64,000 bases of DNA from NCBI GenBank assembly GCA_958299035.1, contig CATQJL010000316.1, positions 47,117,585 to 47,181,584 of the forward strand, in the 5' to 3' direction. Under the pieces are notes generated by a model that was given only the letters and a program-made list of their open reading frames with translations, had not been told where the DNA came from and made no database searches. The position numbers and the translations under genes are program-made. Shown here piece by piece: positions 22,577-35,600 of this stretch (position 1 is the stretch's first letter; each line of letters begins with the position of its first letter). The stretch is from Cylicocyclus nassatus (lineage: Eukaryota; Nematoda; Chromadorea; Rhabditida; Strongylidae).

Positions 22577-23434
22577 GGCCCGTAGTAAACCATTCACCCC
22601 CATTCATCCCAGGTGACTTGAGATGAATCGTTTAGACGAACTTCCTTGGGTGACCTTAATCCCGCCCACCTTCCCATGCTTTAGGATATTCAGTTGAACA
22701 GTCAGAAAAATGTCCGGTCAAGTGTCACAGACAGTTCACCAGAATGCCACTTATCCGAGGTTGAAAATTCGGGTGACCCGAGAGAAATAGTGTGCTTAAG
22801 GGGAGGATCAGACAAATTTCCCGTAAGTTGCTCGTGAGTAACTTACGGGACAATCTAGCCGACGTACTACTGCGGTGCAAAATTCCCAAGATTGCACAAT
22901 TTCGGCGGCCTAAATGAGAAAGGATCAATGAACAGCTGATAGCGGAGAGAAAAGCAAAAAAGCAGGATTTCTCTTTTTTTCAGGGCGCGTAGTTTCTTTC
23001 TCAAAAACTGCTTCAAACAAGGATTTCTTGATTTGCTTCATTTGTTTTATGTTCGAACAATTTCGTTTTTTCGTGATATCTTTGTCAAAACATGACTGTT
23101 TTATTTTATCCATTTGTTTGCTTGGCAATATCCTTGATGGCGGTCGCCATCGATTTTTCTCGATGACGGCCACTATCAAAGGTTATCATGTGGTGGCACA
23201 AAAATTCGCCACTAGCCGGTTGCGAACCATGGACTTTCGCGTTGAAACCCTTTTACTTAGCCGTTCGACCAAACCGCTCAAGGGGATTCTTTCTTGAGAA
23301 TGCACAAGATCTCTAGGACTAGAAAGTGATCCGCATCCTGATCAATAGCTCACTGGACGCCGGGCTGAGTCGTTCTACGTTCAACGTAGGCCCGCCCCAG
23401 CCGAGTTGGGCTGAACAGGGGTTTACTACGGGCC
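22577..23434. mobile_element. 858-bp element, TIR GGCCCGTAGTAAACC, 3-bp TSD
   Basis: The left end GGCCCGTAGTAAACC and its exact inverse at 23420-23434 are flanked by AAA on both sides (22574-22576 and 23435-23437). Related termini occur at 53707, 57672-57686, 58499-58516, 59227 and 60444-60458. A 3-bp duplication fits PIF/Harbinger or CACTA elements, but the target is not TWA and no transposase is seen. A tRNA-like segment lies inside (23205-23279). Confidence 0.75.
23205..23279 (-). other. tRNA-like sequence (pseudogene or SINE relic)
   Basis: On the minus strand, GAGCGGTTTGGTCGAACGGC resembles a tRNA 5' part with an A-box-like TGGTCGAACGG. About 35 bases later GGTTCGCAACC resembles the T-arm and B box. 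A clean acceptor stem and anticodon stem cannot be formed by eye, so a functional tRNA is unlikely. It sits inside the TIR element 22577-23434. Confidence 0.35.
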
Positions 23435-23611
23435 AAAGTTTTTTTAAAACCGTACCAACATTGTTTTAGCTCCTTTTCAATTTCACGAAAGACATTGTTT
23501 GCCACTGTCAAGCAAAATTTCTTCATCCATTTCCTCGATTTCTTGATTGTGTATTGGAAAATGGTATACTAAGGCTATTTCGTCGTTGAACTACCATTCT
23601 TGAAACAGAGA

Positions 23612-26600
23612 ATGTCTCGTCCTTCCATCAAACTACTAACATGTTCTTGGGTGAGATGTAGATGGATTCGTGCTGCACATATTCCGACTAGTGTCAAACC
23701 AGGAGAGAAAATTGTTGCGAAAAAAGAGGTGAGCTTTTTCTTCTTTTGTAACTTCATGTGGGAGATACCTTTCTCACAGAAATTACTCTGTGAGCTTTAT
23801 CACTTTCGAAAATGAATTTCAAACAGACCCAAAGTGCATCAAATCTTTGACGAAGTGGTAGATGACCTCATGTGACCTCATGCATAAAGCAACGCTCAAA
23901 TCAAGTGCTTTGGCTATGATGCCCGTCCGACTTTTTTGACATTGCCAGAGATCAAAACCAGCATTTTTAGTGCATAGGATTTGAAAGGCACTTTCTCTTT
24001 GCTGTTGTAAGCAACGTGTTTTACTGTTTTCACCTAATAGAGACTTGCTGAGGAGGATACGAAATTATCGAACTGAACATATCGTCTGTGCCCCAGCGAA
24101 TTTCCCAAATAAACGACTTCCCGCGCGCTCAGCTTGCTGCCATTCGCTCCGACATGTTAACTTCAGAAAATCCAAAGCGTTTAGTCTTAATGTTAAGTGA
24201 GGTGAATATCAAAATGAACAAAATTCTACAAATTTGATCATCGATTCCTAAGAGAAACTAGACCTAGAAATTACCTAGAAACTCAGTGGGGACAAACGTT
24301 AAGTAGAATTTTTACTTCGAAATCCTCTAAAGTAAGAACAGAAGAAAAAAGTTAATCAAACATTTATTCGCTCAAGTCTGATCTGTGTACATACAAAAGT
24401 TGAGTTCCGAAGATTTGGGAAGTGCGCACTGTACCTTTGAGTGATGTGTAGTCTTTGTTCGGAAATGTTCGCTTGAACTAACGCATAAAGTCGTTAAGCG
24501 CTATTTGAAGCGAATTACTGCTCTTCGCATGTTACTACAACCTGACAACCTGCATGGACCAGCTCAACAATCAGCTAAACCGGCAACGTTTGTTTGTATA
24601 TTCAAGATTCTCTCCCTAGGTGCCTTGGTGGCGCATAGCCAATGGGAAGGCAGGCATGCGCGCCTTACGCATGCCTTAGGAATATGTCTGAGACGTTTTG
24701 CCTTTGGTCCCATGCTTTTAATAACAGCCTGGTATAAACTAAGCAGCATCCTATCCATGGCGCTCATTTGCGCAAATGATAGAATACAGTGGGAGTCGCT
24801 ACGACATTTCGCAAAACCATCTTTCTGCTCAATCAGCTTTCTCATGTAGCGAACTTGGTGCACCCTTGTGTAGGGCGAAGCTTTGCCATGCGTTTGCATG
24901 CCCATATTCTGGCAAGAATTTTAATTAAGACAGACATGTTGAAATATTCTAGTTTGAAACCTTACGTCGAGGTGAACAGTAATCGATAGATGAAGTTAGC
25001 CATATTGCAGATGTTAAGATTTATGAAGGAATGTTTGATGAGCGTTGGCGTGGTAGAATCGCATGCAAGGCAACTAGCCGAGGTTGCCGTCGAAGCCGAC
25101 ATTCGCGGTCACTATAGCCATGGGCTGAATAGATTAGGTGGGATTCTAACGATAGCCTGGAATCTTCTTGCAGTTGAGATAAGCCGATTTTCGAGATTTC
25201 TTGCAGGTATGTACATCAACGATGTGGAAGGAAAGGCTTGCAATGTTGATGGTAACCCGAAAATACTCAAGGTTGCCAATTAAACAGCTGCATTGTTTCA
25301 ATACTGTGCCCATATTAAGGAACGCTCTGCTTGTGCTTGGGTGGATGGCAATAACCTTTTGGGACCTGTAGTTGGCAATTTCTGCATGGACTTGGCAACA
25401 AAGAAGGCAAAAGAAGCAGGTGTGGGGTGGGTAGTTGCTAAAGGTTGGCAGCCAATCCAAGATTTTCCAAGATTCTAAAAGAGCATTTGTTCAGGTTCCA
25501 ATCATTATGGGATTGCCGGCTGGTACGCGATGAAAGCAATGCAAAGAGGTGTCATTGTTGGTGTTAATGTTTGAAGTTGTGAGAAAGTCAAATTTTCTTT
25601 TCACGGATTACAGGGAATAACAATGACGAACACTTACCCGGTGACATATCCGACTAGGGCTGCTCAGCCGGCCATAGGCACAAATCCCATGGCAATCGGT
25701 GCTAATGGGACATCTGATGATTCGTACCTTTTAGATATGGCTACAACCACTGTAGCTTTGGGAAAGGTACGTTGTACAACTTTCGCTTTCAATACGAATG
25801 TATTTCGCGGATAGAGCATCAGCTCCTTTGTCTATGATGATGCTTTTCTGCGGCATGTAGGAACTGGGGACCAAAACACAATGGGTGCGTACAAGGTTCC
25901 TATACATCGCACTATCAGTGAGGTGCTGCTTGCGTCTTACAAGGAAAGGATACTTGTAAGACGCAAGCTGCACCTCACTGATAGTGCGATGTATAGGAGC
26001 CTTGTACGGCCATTTGAAATGCGATGTATACCATAAGGTGCGCCTCGAAACGCTGATTCTAAACCTGTGCTCGAAATATGCGAAACGATCATATAAGGGC
26101 AGTTATGAACTTTTTTCGTAGAAAATTTGCGTACTTTTAGGTAGTTAAAATCACCCAATCAATCTGCAAAGGTGGCTAATAATTCTCTCAATTGTGACCC
26201 TAGCTACAGCCACTCGCAATTGCTCACAATTCTCTCCGCGCCTAGATGCGATTCTTAACCCACCGTGTACGCAAATTCATTGAGGTTTTGATGCAATACG
26301 AAGCGGGCCACTAACTAATAAGGGGAAGATATCAAATCATGCTGGCAATGTGGAAAAAGATTCATAGCCTCAGGAGCGTTTAGATGCTGATTGCAAACCT
26401 GTTTTCCTTTTCCGCGAAACAGTTCTCCTGGAGAACGTATGAGGGCTTGTCTGTCTAAGTTGTTGTGTTTTTAGTGACAAAATACTTGAAAACATCTGCT
26501 CAGCTTTTCGATAGGTACACTTTCACGTACTGATACCAATTCAAATGCGCGCTTTGAGACTGACTGAATTTACAGTTGGTGGTACTCTATACTTGCAGTT

Positions 26601-29600
26601 TTGAACGCTCATAACTTCTTCTACAGAGTCGTTTCGCAGATAAGGAAGGCAGATCTATTTGGAACCAGCGTTGATAGCGCTCCTAAAAATGCAATTCTAA
26701 CTTGTCACTGCTGCTTTCATCCTTGTAAGTGATTTCCAATTTCTGTTGCAGAAAGGTGAACGGCGAAGCGAGAAAATCGCTCCAAAATTTCAATACAAAG
26801 AGGTCATCACAATATTAAAGGCATTGTTTCAGCAAAACCGGCTTTCAGTGAGTACCCCCCTCCCTCCAACCAAAGCACTTCAGGTCCGCTTGGAAGATGA
26901 GACCCCCAAAGTCCCAAATACGGCCGCTTCCTAGCCCTTTCTGCCCTCTCCCCTACACCTGCGTGCACAAGCTTACAAGTTACGCGCGGTATCACAGGTT
27001 GCAGCTGCATATATTTGTCAGTAATACATCTCACAGTGCACCGCATTCAAATTATTCATTTTATGGATTAGTCGTCGGATTACTCATTTGCGTCTAATAG
27101 GGTTCAAAACGGGGGTTTTCGGGAATTTCACACAATTTGAAATTTAGATTTGGAATTGAGGCCATGAGAAGACACAAGGACGACAAGTGCAAGTAGAAAT
27201 TTTATCCAGACGCTGCTTACAATGGCAGTGTCCCAGCGATCCAATACCGTGCTGACAATGGCACCTTCATGACCGTATCATTATTCTTGCTCAAAGGCAG
27301 CGTCCAGGCAAGTCAGGACACATGGGGATCTCACATGGATAGTAATTTTGTGGCCCTAACTAAGCCACTGCCCGACCGGCAGCTCAGTTAGTGCTCTAAC
27401 GGCTGAGATATTCCCCTCAAAACTGGATCCCGCGATCGTATTTTGCATGGATTCGTGGCGCAATGCGTGTGTCCTGGCGCGAAACTGCTATGAATTCGTG
27501 CGAATACGATTGCGGGGTCCAGTTTCGAGGGGAATATCTCAGCCGTTGGAGCACCATCTGCGCTGCCGCTTGAGCAGAGCCTTAGTTAGGGCCCCAAAAG
27601 TACCTTCCATAAAATCCCCATAGGACCAGATCTGCCTGGACGCCGCCTTCAAGTACCGTACAAGTTCCATAAGCATGATCTGCTGTGATATAAGTTTTCT
27701 ATAGCATCTCTTGCATGTAATATTACCTTGCCGCCTTCATAATTAGCATTCTACCACCTCCCGGATAAGATGACTGACGTAATGAATGATTTACCAATGT
27801 ATGCATATTAGCAAATAATCTATCAAGGCGATAACTACGCCAAGGCCCCGGGCAGACTTCACGCGATTTGATCGTCGCGACTGAATCGCGACGAGACAAC
27901 TGTTACAACATCATTCCATGCCGATCAACTTGCATTCGGTTGTGATACTTTTCCAGCCCGAAATTTTTGAATGTGAAATGAAAATGAATGGAAATCTTGG
28001 CGATTAGATCGCGACGATTAAGTCGCGCGAAGTCTGTCCGGGGCCTAAGGCAGCTTCAGCAACATTCGCCCGTACAGTTGTTATGCACCGGCTGGCGAGG
28101 CCAAATCTGTGCTTGCTAATAACAGAAGGTCGGAATCACGAAACAACGTTGATCCCTAAGCAAATGCATCGAGGAACTCGCGAAACTCGCAGAGGCGCAG
28201 AAATCGCGTGCCCTTATAAGGAAAATACCCTGATAGAAAATGACAGACTGATAGAGCGACACAAAGCCTGCATCTCCAAATGGATGTGTCTTTAAATTGC
28301 ATACAAGAAGTCGCAGCAGACACACATCGGCTACAGTGAAGAATCGATATACTGGAGCGGAGAAAAATGATGAGGAAAATCATGGTGAAGAAACAGACGG
28401 TTAAAGAAAAGATCAAGTGTTTTCAAACTTTCTGCGGCAACGCGATTTTCACTCATGCATTGCTGGAGCACATAACGGATAGCAAAGAACATGTAGAAGA
28501 CTTTTCACCTCACTACAGGTAAAGGAGGGCAGTAAGCAAAATTCTCAAACCAAAAATAGAAGGTTTCAAAATGCTTTCTCCATCAGCAGATCCTGTGAAG
28601 TGCATAGCCCAATAGCCGAATCTTGACAGAATTGCGGTAAAGCAGTCAGTTCAAATTTTGAAGCAAACGGTCAAAGCATGCAGCAGTAAAAGGGGAAGTA
28701 TCTTTAAATATCAAGCGATAGAATTGATACTCGTTATAGTGAGGACAAGAATCTGGATCGAAAATATCTCTGCAGGCCATACCACCTGCAGCTACTAGAG
28801 AAGTCAAAACACCAGCTGCATCAAAAGATTTCACGCAGCTAGACGCAACAACACTGAGGCTCACAAATTAAAAGAAGACAAAGAGCAAATGAATTCATGG
28901 TGATTATTAATCACAACGACAATCCCAAAATGATGAACCCAACGAAATCCGAGAAATTAAGATTGACTCGATTTTACAGGCCAAGAATAGTTGCACCAGT
29001 CAGCGTGTCGTCAACAACGCATATGATGATAATGAGGTGCTGTTGCAGACACAGTTCACTATTCCTGGTCTGCTGGTCTGTCAAGAATGGAAGTAGGGGA
29101 CAAACAGAAAAGCATACAAAACCACCAACTATCTGCACAAACCATTAGTTCCCAAAAGCGTTTCAAGGAAATAGTACACTTCGTGTAATTTCCTCAATTC
29201 TTCTACTAGGTTGGCACAAGTTTTCCAACTTGTCTCGCAAGTTTTCTCTTTTCGACTATGACGCATTTGTTATTGTGCATAATGTAATATAGGTAGTAGG
29301 CTACAAACTGAAACAGTTTGACTTTTGATAGCGAAGTGAAGAGAATTCACGCATGTTTTGAAAGCTGGTCAAATTCGAGGTTTCAGGGGTCGGAAAACCA
29401 AAATTAAAGACGTTTGTGAATTACACAAATCAAGCTGAAACTGTACCCAGATGACAGAGGAATCCTTAATGATCTACACAGTTACGGCTTAATTTGTTTG
29501 ATTCATACCGAGAACGGCTTTATTTTTGGTTTTCCCACCTCTGAAATTTCGAATCTGAACAGCTTTCGAAAAGCGCGTAATTTTTTCCACTTCGCCAACA

Positions 29601-32600
29601 AAAATCAAACTGTTTGCGCAGGTTTGTAGTCTACTATCTTCTCTACATCATGCCCAAAAATGAATGCGTCATATTCAAAAAGGGAAAAGTTATGAGATAA
29701 GTTGCAAAACTTATGTGTCAACCTATTACAAATTTACTCCCAGCGATACTTTGACCTCAGCCTGCCTTGCGAGATATCACAAGACATGGCGGCTGCTTCG
29801 CTTTGCTTAATTAACAACCATGACGCAGATGACACACGCTGAACTCATCTGCAGGCACTGCTAGACCCAGAAAAAAAAAGAATATCTGTGATGTGAGTAT
29901 CTCTACGGTATCTTCATGTTATATTACCTTGCCATGCCTATCATGGCTCTCATGCGGGCAAGTTGACTGACTTAGTATCTGTTTGGCTAGTTTACTGTAC
30001 ACGTCAGCATTTTCCAGAACGACAACTACGCCTGAGGCGAGGTCAACTACGTTCCGCACATCGACTTTTCAATGAGAGAACTCGGATTCGAGATCCAGGC
30101 CTGGCGGAGAGACCGTCACCGGGCGTTCACCTATTTTCTAAAATGAAGCTGAGTTTGATGGGGAAGTCGGAAAGTTCCTTCATACTATCTACTACAGCAG
30201 CCTGCCGCAGCCTGCGGCGAAGTTGTATCACACCAAGTTTTTTCCCAATGATTCGGTAGGAAGCTACGCTCGAACCGTTCTCGTGGGTGCGCAGCAAATT
30301 TTGTAGCTCATGACGCTCTTTTTGGCTTAGTACAGACAATGAAATATAATGCGCTGAAATGCAATGACCTCATACAGCCCATATGGCTACTGTCAAATGT
30401 GCCTGCCAATGATACCGCTGTCCTTCTTTTTCAAACACTTTTCGTCGCTGTATCGCTTATTAAAAATAAGTAATATTTGAGATGGTTAAGATGAACATAC
30501 TACTGCACCAATAACCCTAATGTAAAGTATTCCAGTTTGAAATCGCAAAACGTCGCTGCGAAAAAGTGCCTGCAACATGGGGCGTCGCCAAAGGAGGGAA
30601 ACCTACTACAGATCCAGACAAGGTTTTGTCTGGTGGTGGGCTTCTTCCTTTGGGAGGAAACGAAATCACTGGTAAGCTTTGTTCTAGATACATGAAATAA
30701 CAAGGTAGGATTTCTGCAACTTTTGCGTAGCCAAAAAAAGAGAGAACATCTTCGATGCTTGCATCAGTAAACGTGATGAACATCTCTAGGAGCATGTGTT
30801 ATTATCAGGGTTGAGCGCGGGGTCAGGCCTGGGGATCGTATTGAGAGTAAGATTGAGGGGGGGGGTTGTAATTAAGAATCGAATTTGTTAAGTTGGGGAG
30901 ATACTGCGAAGGTGAAGAAGAAATGCGCTAGTCCGGTGGATATCGCGATCACATAAAGGAATGACGCTCATAAACAGCATACTACTTGTTTCCATAATGG
31001 AACTTTCAGCCAAATGCAAATATTCATCTTTTACCTTGACATATGAGGTCGACAAGAAAGCTTGCTGTGTGAAATGGGTATCATTTCCATATTCAGCATG
31101 TCAAATTACCTCTATGGCATAGGTGCGATAGGGGGAGCCGGGCTCTCCCCAGGTGAAGGGGGTCTCGGCTGTTCCCGACCTTCCAGGGTGAAGGGGGTAT
31201 GTGAGTCTAGGGAGGGGGGGGGGGGGGAGGAAGAGAGAAAAGGTAAAAAAGCGTGCTATGAAGAGCTCTAATTTGTACCTTATTTAGGCACAAATTGAAA
31301 AAAAATTTAAAAATTTTCAAAAGAAATTTAAAAATTTAAAAAAAATTGATTATGAAGATCTGTGCTCCTGTTTCACTGCATCAACAAAAAACGAAAGCAA
31401 CAATGTTTATCCCAAAAGATGTACAAGTTAGGAACAACTTCATTTCCTGCACATCATCATCAACAATATCACTATCGCTAACGTCAGAGACAACAAGTTC
31501 GCTGCCTGAAAAATCTTCTTCTTTCTCCAAAAGGTCATCGGAGTAGAAGCAGAATTGCGTGCAAAAGCGTTCTGAGTCGAAAATGGATTTAAAACTTTCT
31601 TCTTCTTCTAAGCGCTTTTGTGATTTTTTTCCTGGCCCTCTGGTAGCACCAGGAAGTCAGCAGGTAGGTGACCAGTTTCTTCATACCATCTTTAAGGATA
31701 TCTCAAAAAGTCATACGGTAACAACCTGTCTGGACCATTTATACCAATCCTTTAAATGAAGTTTTTAGATAACAATGTGTTTAGTAGAAGGTTGACAAAT
31801 CTTAAGTATTTGCTTAGATGCTCTATCGTTGTACGACTTCTGCGTTGTGTTCTGATAACAGAGTAGATAGAAAATCTTTCTCCACCTCTGCCGTGCTAGT
31901 CGGAATGGAAACTAGCTTTGCTAGTAGGTCCATCAGATTTTTGCGGTAAGTAATGGGAAAAGAGCCAGATCTCATATGCTGTCGCAGCACGGGAAGGATA
32001 TAGTGCATACTTTTTGGGCCTTGTCGAACTCTGGCTTCACCTCCTCTGGCATACGTCCTGTTAGCTGATTAGAAAGCTGCTCAACTTCTTCTTTAACAGC
32101 ATCTGCGGATTAGCCGAAAAAAGGAGGTACTATGCTGCGCGTTGGTTTTTTCAATATCATAGGTCATATTGTCACAAGGCGGATAACTTTCAAAAGCATA
32201 AAGCACAGAGTTGAGTTCGCACTCCAGCCGGGATCTAAGTGCAGCAACTTGCTTGTGCTAACACCTTCCTTTTGTTCATATCCATGGTTGTGAATTTAGC
32301 AGCTTTGAATTCTTCAGCAACCTGAAGATCAGCAATGGACTTCCTGGACAATTCCTCATTGAAACTAGACAATCTGCTTGGATTCCTCATGCAGGAAATC
32401 AGAGAGTTTCGCTCAACTGCCAACTCTGTATCAATGTCGACAACATTTTCGTCGGCGTAAGATTCTCCTTCTGCCTCGCTGTTGAACTGGAACACATGCG
32501 AGTCATCTGCGATTTTGTAAAGTATTCTGCCTGCCGTTTCCTCTTCAAACTGCCAACCTTTCCAAAACATTGAGAAATATTTTAATAACATGTTATTCTT

Positions 32601-35600
32601 CTGAATGTCTTAGAGTTTTTGATTCATTGAAACCAATCATTCTCTACAAATTAAGTAAGGTGAGTCTAGAGCGTTTTCACGAATGTGACTTTCTTCAGCA
32701 CTAGGTTTACAGAGTATAGATTCCAGAAATGGGCGGATTTTTGTGTGAAGGTGTGGAAATTCACCTATCTCCCATAGTTTTTTTGAGTGTGTGCTAATAA
32801 TGATAGCATAACTGTCAATCAAAAGCGCATTTTTTACCAAAAAAAACATAAACATATAACAACGATAAGCACGCTCAAATAGACGCATTCGCTCACGTTC
32901 CCGCTAGTGCTGATAACGATGTCAATCCACAGCACATTTTTTACTATTAACTTGCTCCACCTCGCTCTTATTAGGTGAATCAATCATGAATTTCAAAAAT
33001 CATAACTTCTGATTTTTCCAACCGATTTGACTGCTTTCACCTTTATGTGAAAGGGTAAGTCATGCTCTTTATAATGACATCTCAGCTGCTCAGTAATGGT
33101 CATCTGTTGCATAGATAGGAGCGATAGAAAAAAAAATGGTAAAAATTTTAATTTTCTGTGTAGGGTCATAAAAAATCGGAGACTTGCAACAAAAATCGGA
33201 GCAGTCGGTACTGTAGGTTTTTTCACCGGCTCTTTCTAACAGTGCAAAGTTTGCGCTGATTGAGCTCTCCATGAAAAGTTATGATTTCCCTGAAAAATGC
33301 CAAAATAAATCAAATTCGCTTTTTTATTGCTTGCTCGGAAATCATAACTTTTCATGGAGACGCTCAATCGGGCAAACTTTGCACTGTTAGAAAGAGCTGG
33401 TAAAAGAACCTACAATACCGACTGCTCCGATTTTTGTTGCAAGTTTCTGATTTTTTGTGACCCTACACAAAAAGTCAAATTTTGAGTGATTTTGGTTTTG
33501 AGCTTCTATCTATGCAACAGATGACCATTACTAAGCAGCTGAGATGTCGTTATAAAGAGCATGACTTACCCTTTCACATAAAAGTGAAAGCAGTCACATC
33601 GGTTGAAAAAATCAGAAGTTATGAATTTTGAAAATCATGTGCAAAAACTTTCGGGACGATCCATACAATGTGTTGGCTTTTACGGGTCACCGAAGCAAAT
33701 GATTTTTAGAGCCGGGAAGCAAAGAAGCCCTAACATGCTGTATACCATTCGAAAGCTGAGATCATGGAGAATCGACGTAGGCCGTCGACTTTTTTCTAGG
33801 TCTTCTGTGCCGCGAGATATGAGGAATTTTATGTGCTTCAAAAATTGACTGATTTTGTGTCCTCACTTTCTGCTCTCCAAATGAATGCTACGAGAAAGTC
33901 GACGGTCTACGTTTGTTAATGAAGACTTGCTCTTCAACACAGATAGATAATCAGCAGTGATTAGGTCTTCATTTGGCAGAAATCTGCTGTTGAAAATGAC
34001 CATGTTTTCAGATAAAATGCGGTGTATCTCTCGGTAGAGGGGGGCTGGAAAGAAGTCGACGGTCTAGGTCGAATCCCCTTTTCCTGAGCTTTCGAATGGT
34101 ATATAGGTTGCTGGGCGAAAAAACTAACCAGTTTTCAAAAATGGGGTGGAGATATTTACTATTAGCTTGCTCCAACCCGGCTCCACCAATGTATTGGCTT
34201 TTATCGGTTACCGGAGCAAATGATTTTTAGAGCCGGGAAGCAAAGAAGCCCTAACATGCTGTATACCATTCGAAAGCTGAGATCATGGAGAATCGACGTA
34301 GGCCGTCGACTTTTTTCTAGGTCTTCTGTGCCGCGAGATATGAGGAATTTTATGTGCTTCAAAAATTAACTGATTTTGTGTACTCACTTTCTGCTCTCCA
34401 AAATGCTTCGAGGATAAATAAATAATATAAATAAAGATAAATACCGTTTCTTTAGTAAATTTATGAGTGTACTTGTTGTTTGAGGTACTTAGCCTGCTTT
34501 TCGTAACGATTTTTATCATATTCTCAGAGTACAATACCAATCTCAGCCCAGGTGAAGGGGGTCATCGGGAGTTTGGCCTCAAAGTGAAGGGGGTAAGATC
34601 CATCACTCCCCCTATCGCAACTATGCTCTATGCGCTCTACAAACCGCTCTACAACTACTTACCTACTGCAGTTTCTAGTGTTTCTCGACGTCTAAAAAGC
34701 GTGATTTTCAAACGTGATCAACCTAGTTTCAGAAGTGAGAAAAGTCAGTTTTTGTAACTCATAACGAAGTAATGTTCTCTACAAGTCTATGCTACAAATT
34801 GGGCTTCATATCGCTTTCAAACTGTGAAGTAAGGAGTGCTGCCAAAATTCAACCGGCGCGTTTTTCACGTTGAGTGCTTCAACTCCTCGGATTAGCACAA
34901 GGCCGAAACAAGTCGAATCAAGCTCAAACACTTACTGTGGGATCTTCGAGGGTTGAGCTAGCATATCGCATAAAACTTGGGTAGAAAAGCTTTTTTGGAA
35001 ATAAAGTTAATGGGGGTCAGGCGCAACTCCTCAAAAGCTCAGGCCTCCTGAGCTTTTGAGGAGTTGCGCCCGACCTTCTTAAATTGCCTTCAAAACTCAA
35101 AAATCGCCCCTTTTTTGATACGAGTAATGAGCCAAAGCCTCTTCTTGCTTTATTGAAAGTTTGGAGCCAAACACTCCACCTTTGTGAAAATTATAGCTCT
35201 AAAAGAGGACTATCCAGACCTAAAACTTGCCGTCAAGTTGCGTGTTGTTGTGCTATCGCAGAAAATCGGGCCTACAAACTTTCAGGAAATAGAAACCTGC
35301 AGTGAATGCTTGTCTTCTTCAAAATAGAACACTCTGAGGACTTCGAGGTGAAGCGGAGGGTCGTTTAGGGGATTTCACAAGGGGGGGGGGTCGTTTTTGA
35401 AGGACTTGTTTCTGACCTCTTGCTCAACCCTGGTTATCATCTATTCAAGGACCAGGAGACGCGCGACTGCATTGCCAATCTTCTACAAACGATCTTGTTT
35501 TGAGCTAGTCCAATTGATTAGCCATAATTTTTGATCCCACCTTGTAAATTCGTATCAGTACATCAGCGCATCAAGGAAAAAAGTAATAATAAATTTTGCG

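Larger units (their letters stand above)
31118..34625. mobile_element. 3.5-kb hAT element with decayed transposase
   Basis: The TIR CATAGGTGCGATAGGGGGAG matches the inverted right end with one change. The flanks CTCTATGG (31110-31117) and CTCTATGC (34626-34633) agree at 7 of 8 positions, an 8-bp duplication as in hAT elements. Subterminal GTGAAGGGGGT occurs twice near each end (31153, 31188, 34552 and 34584). Minus-strand transposase pieces lie at 31823-32888. A palindrome (32985-33640) and a 217-bp direct repeat are also inside. It sits in intron 7 of the dehydrogenase gene. Confidence 0.8.

Noticed and set aside
24505..24905. Overlapping 114- and 113-residue frames on opposite strands
   Set aside because: No recognisable domain; they lie within intron 1 of the dehydrogenase gene.
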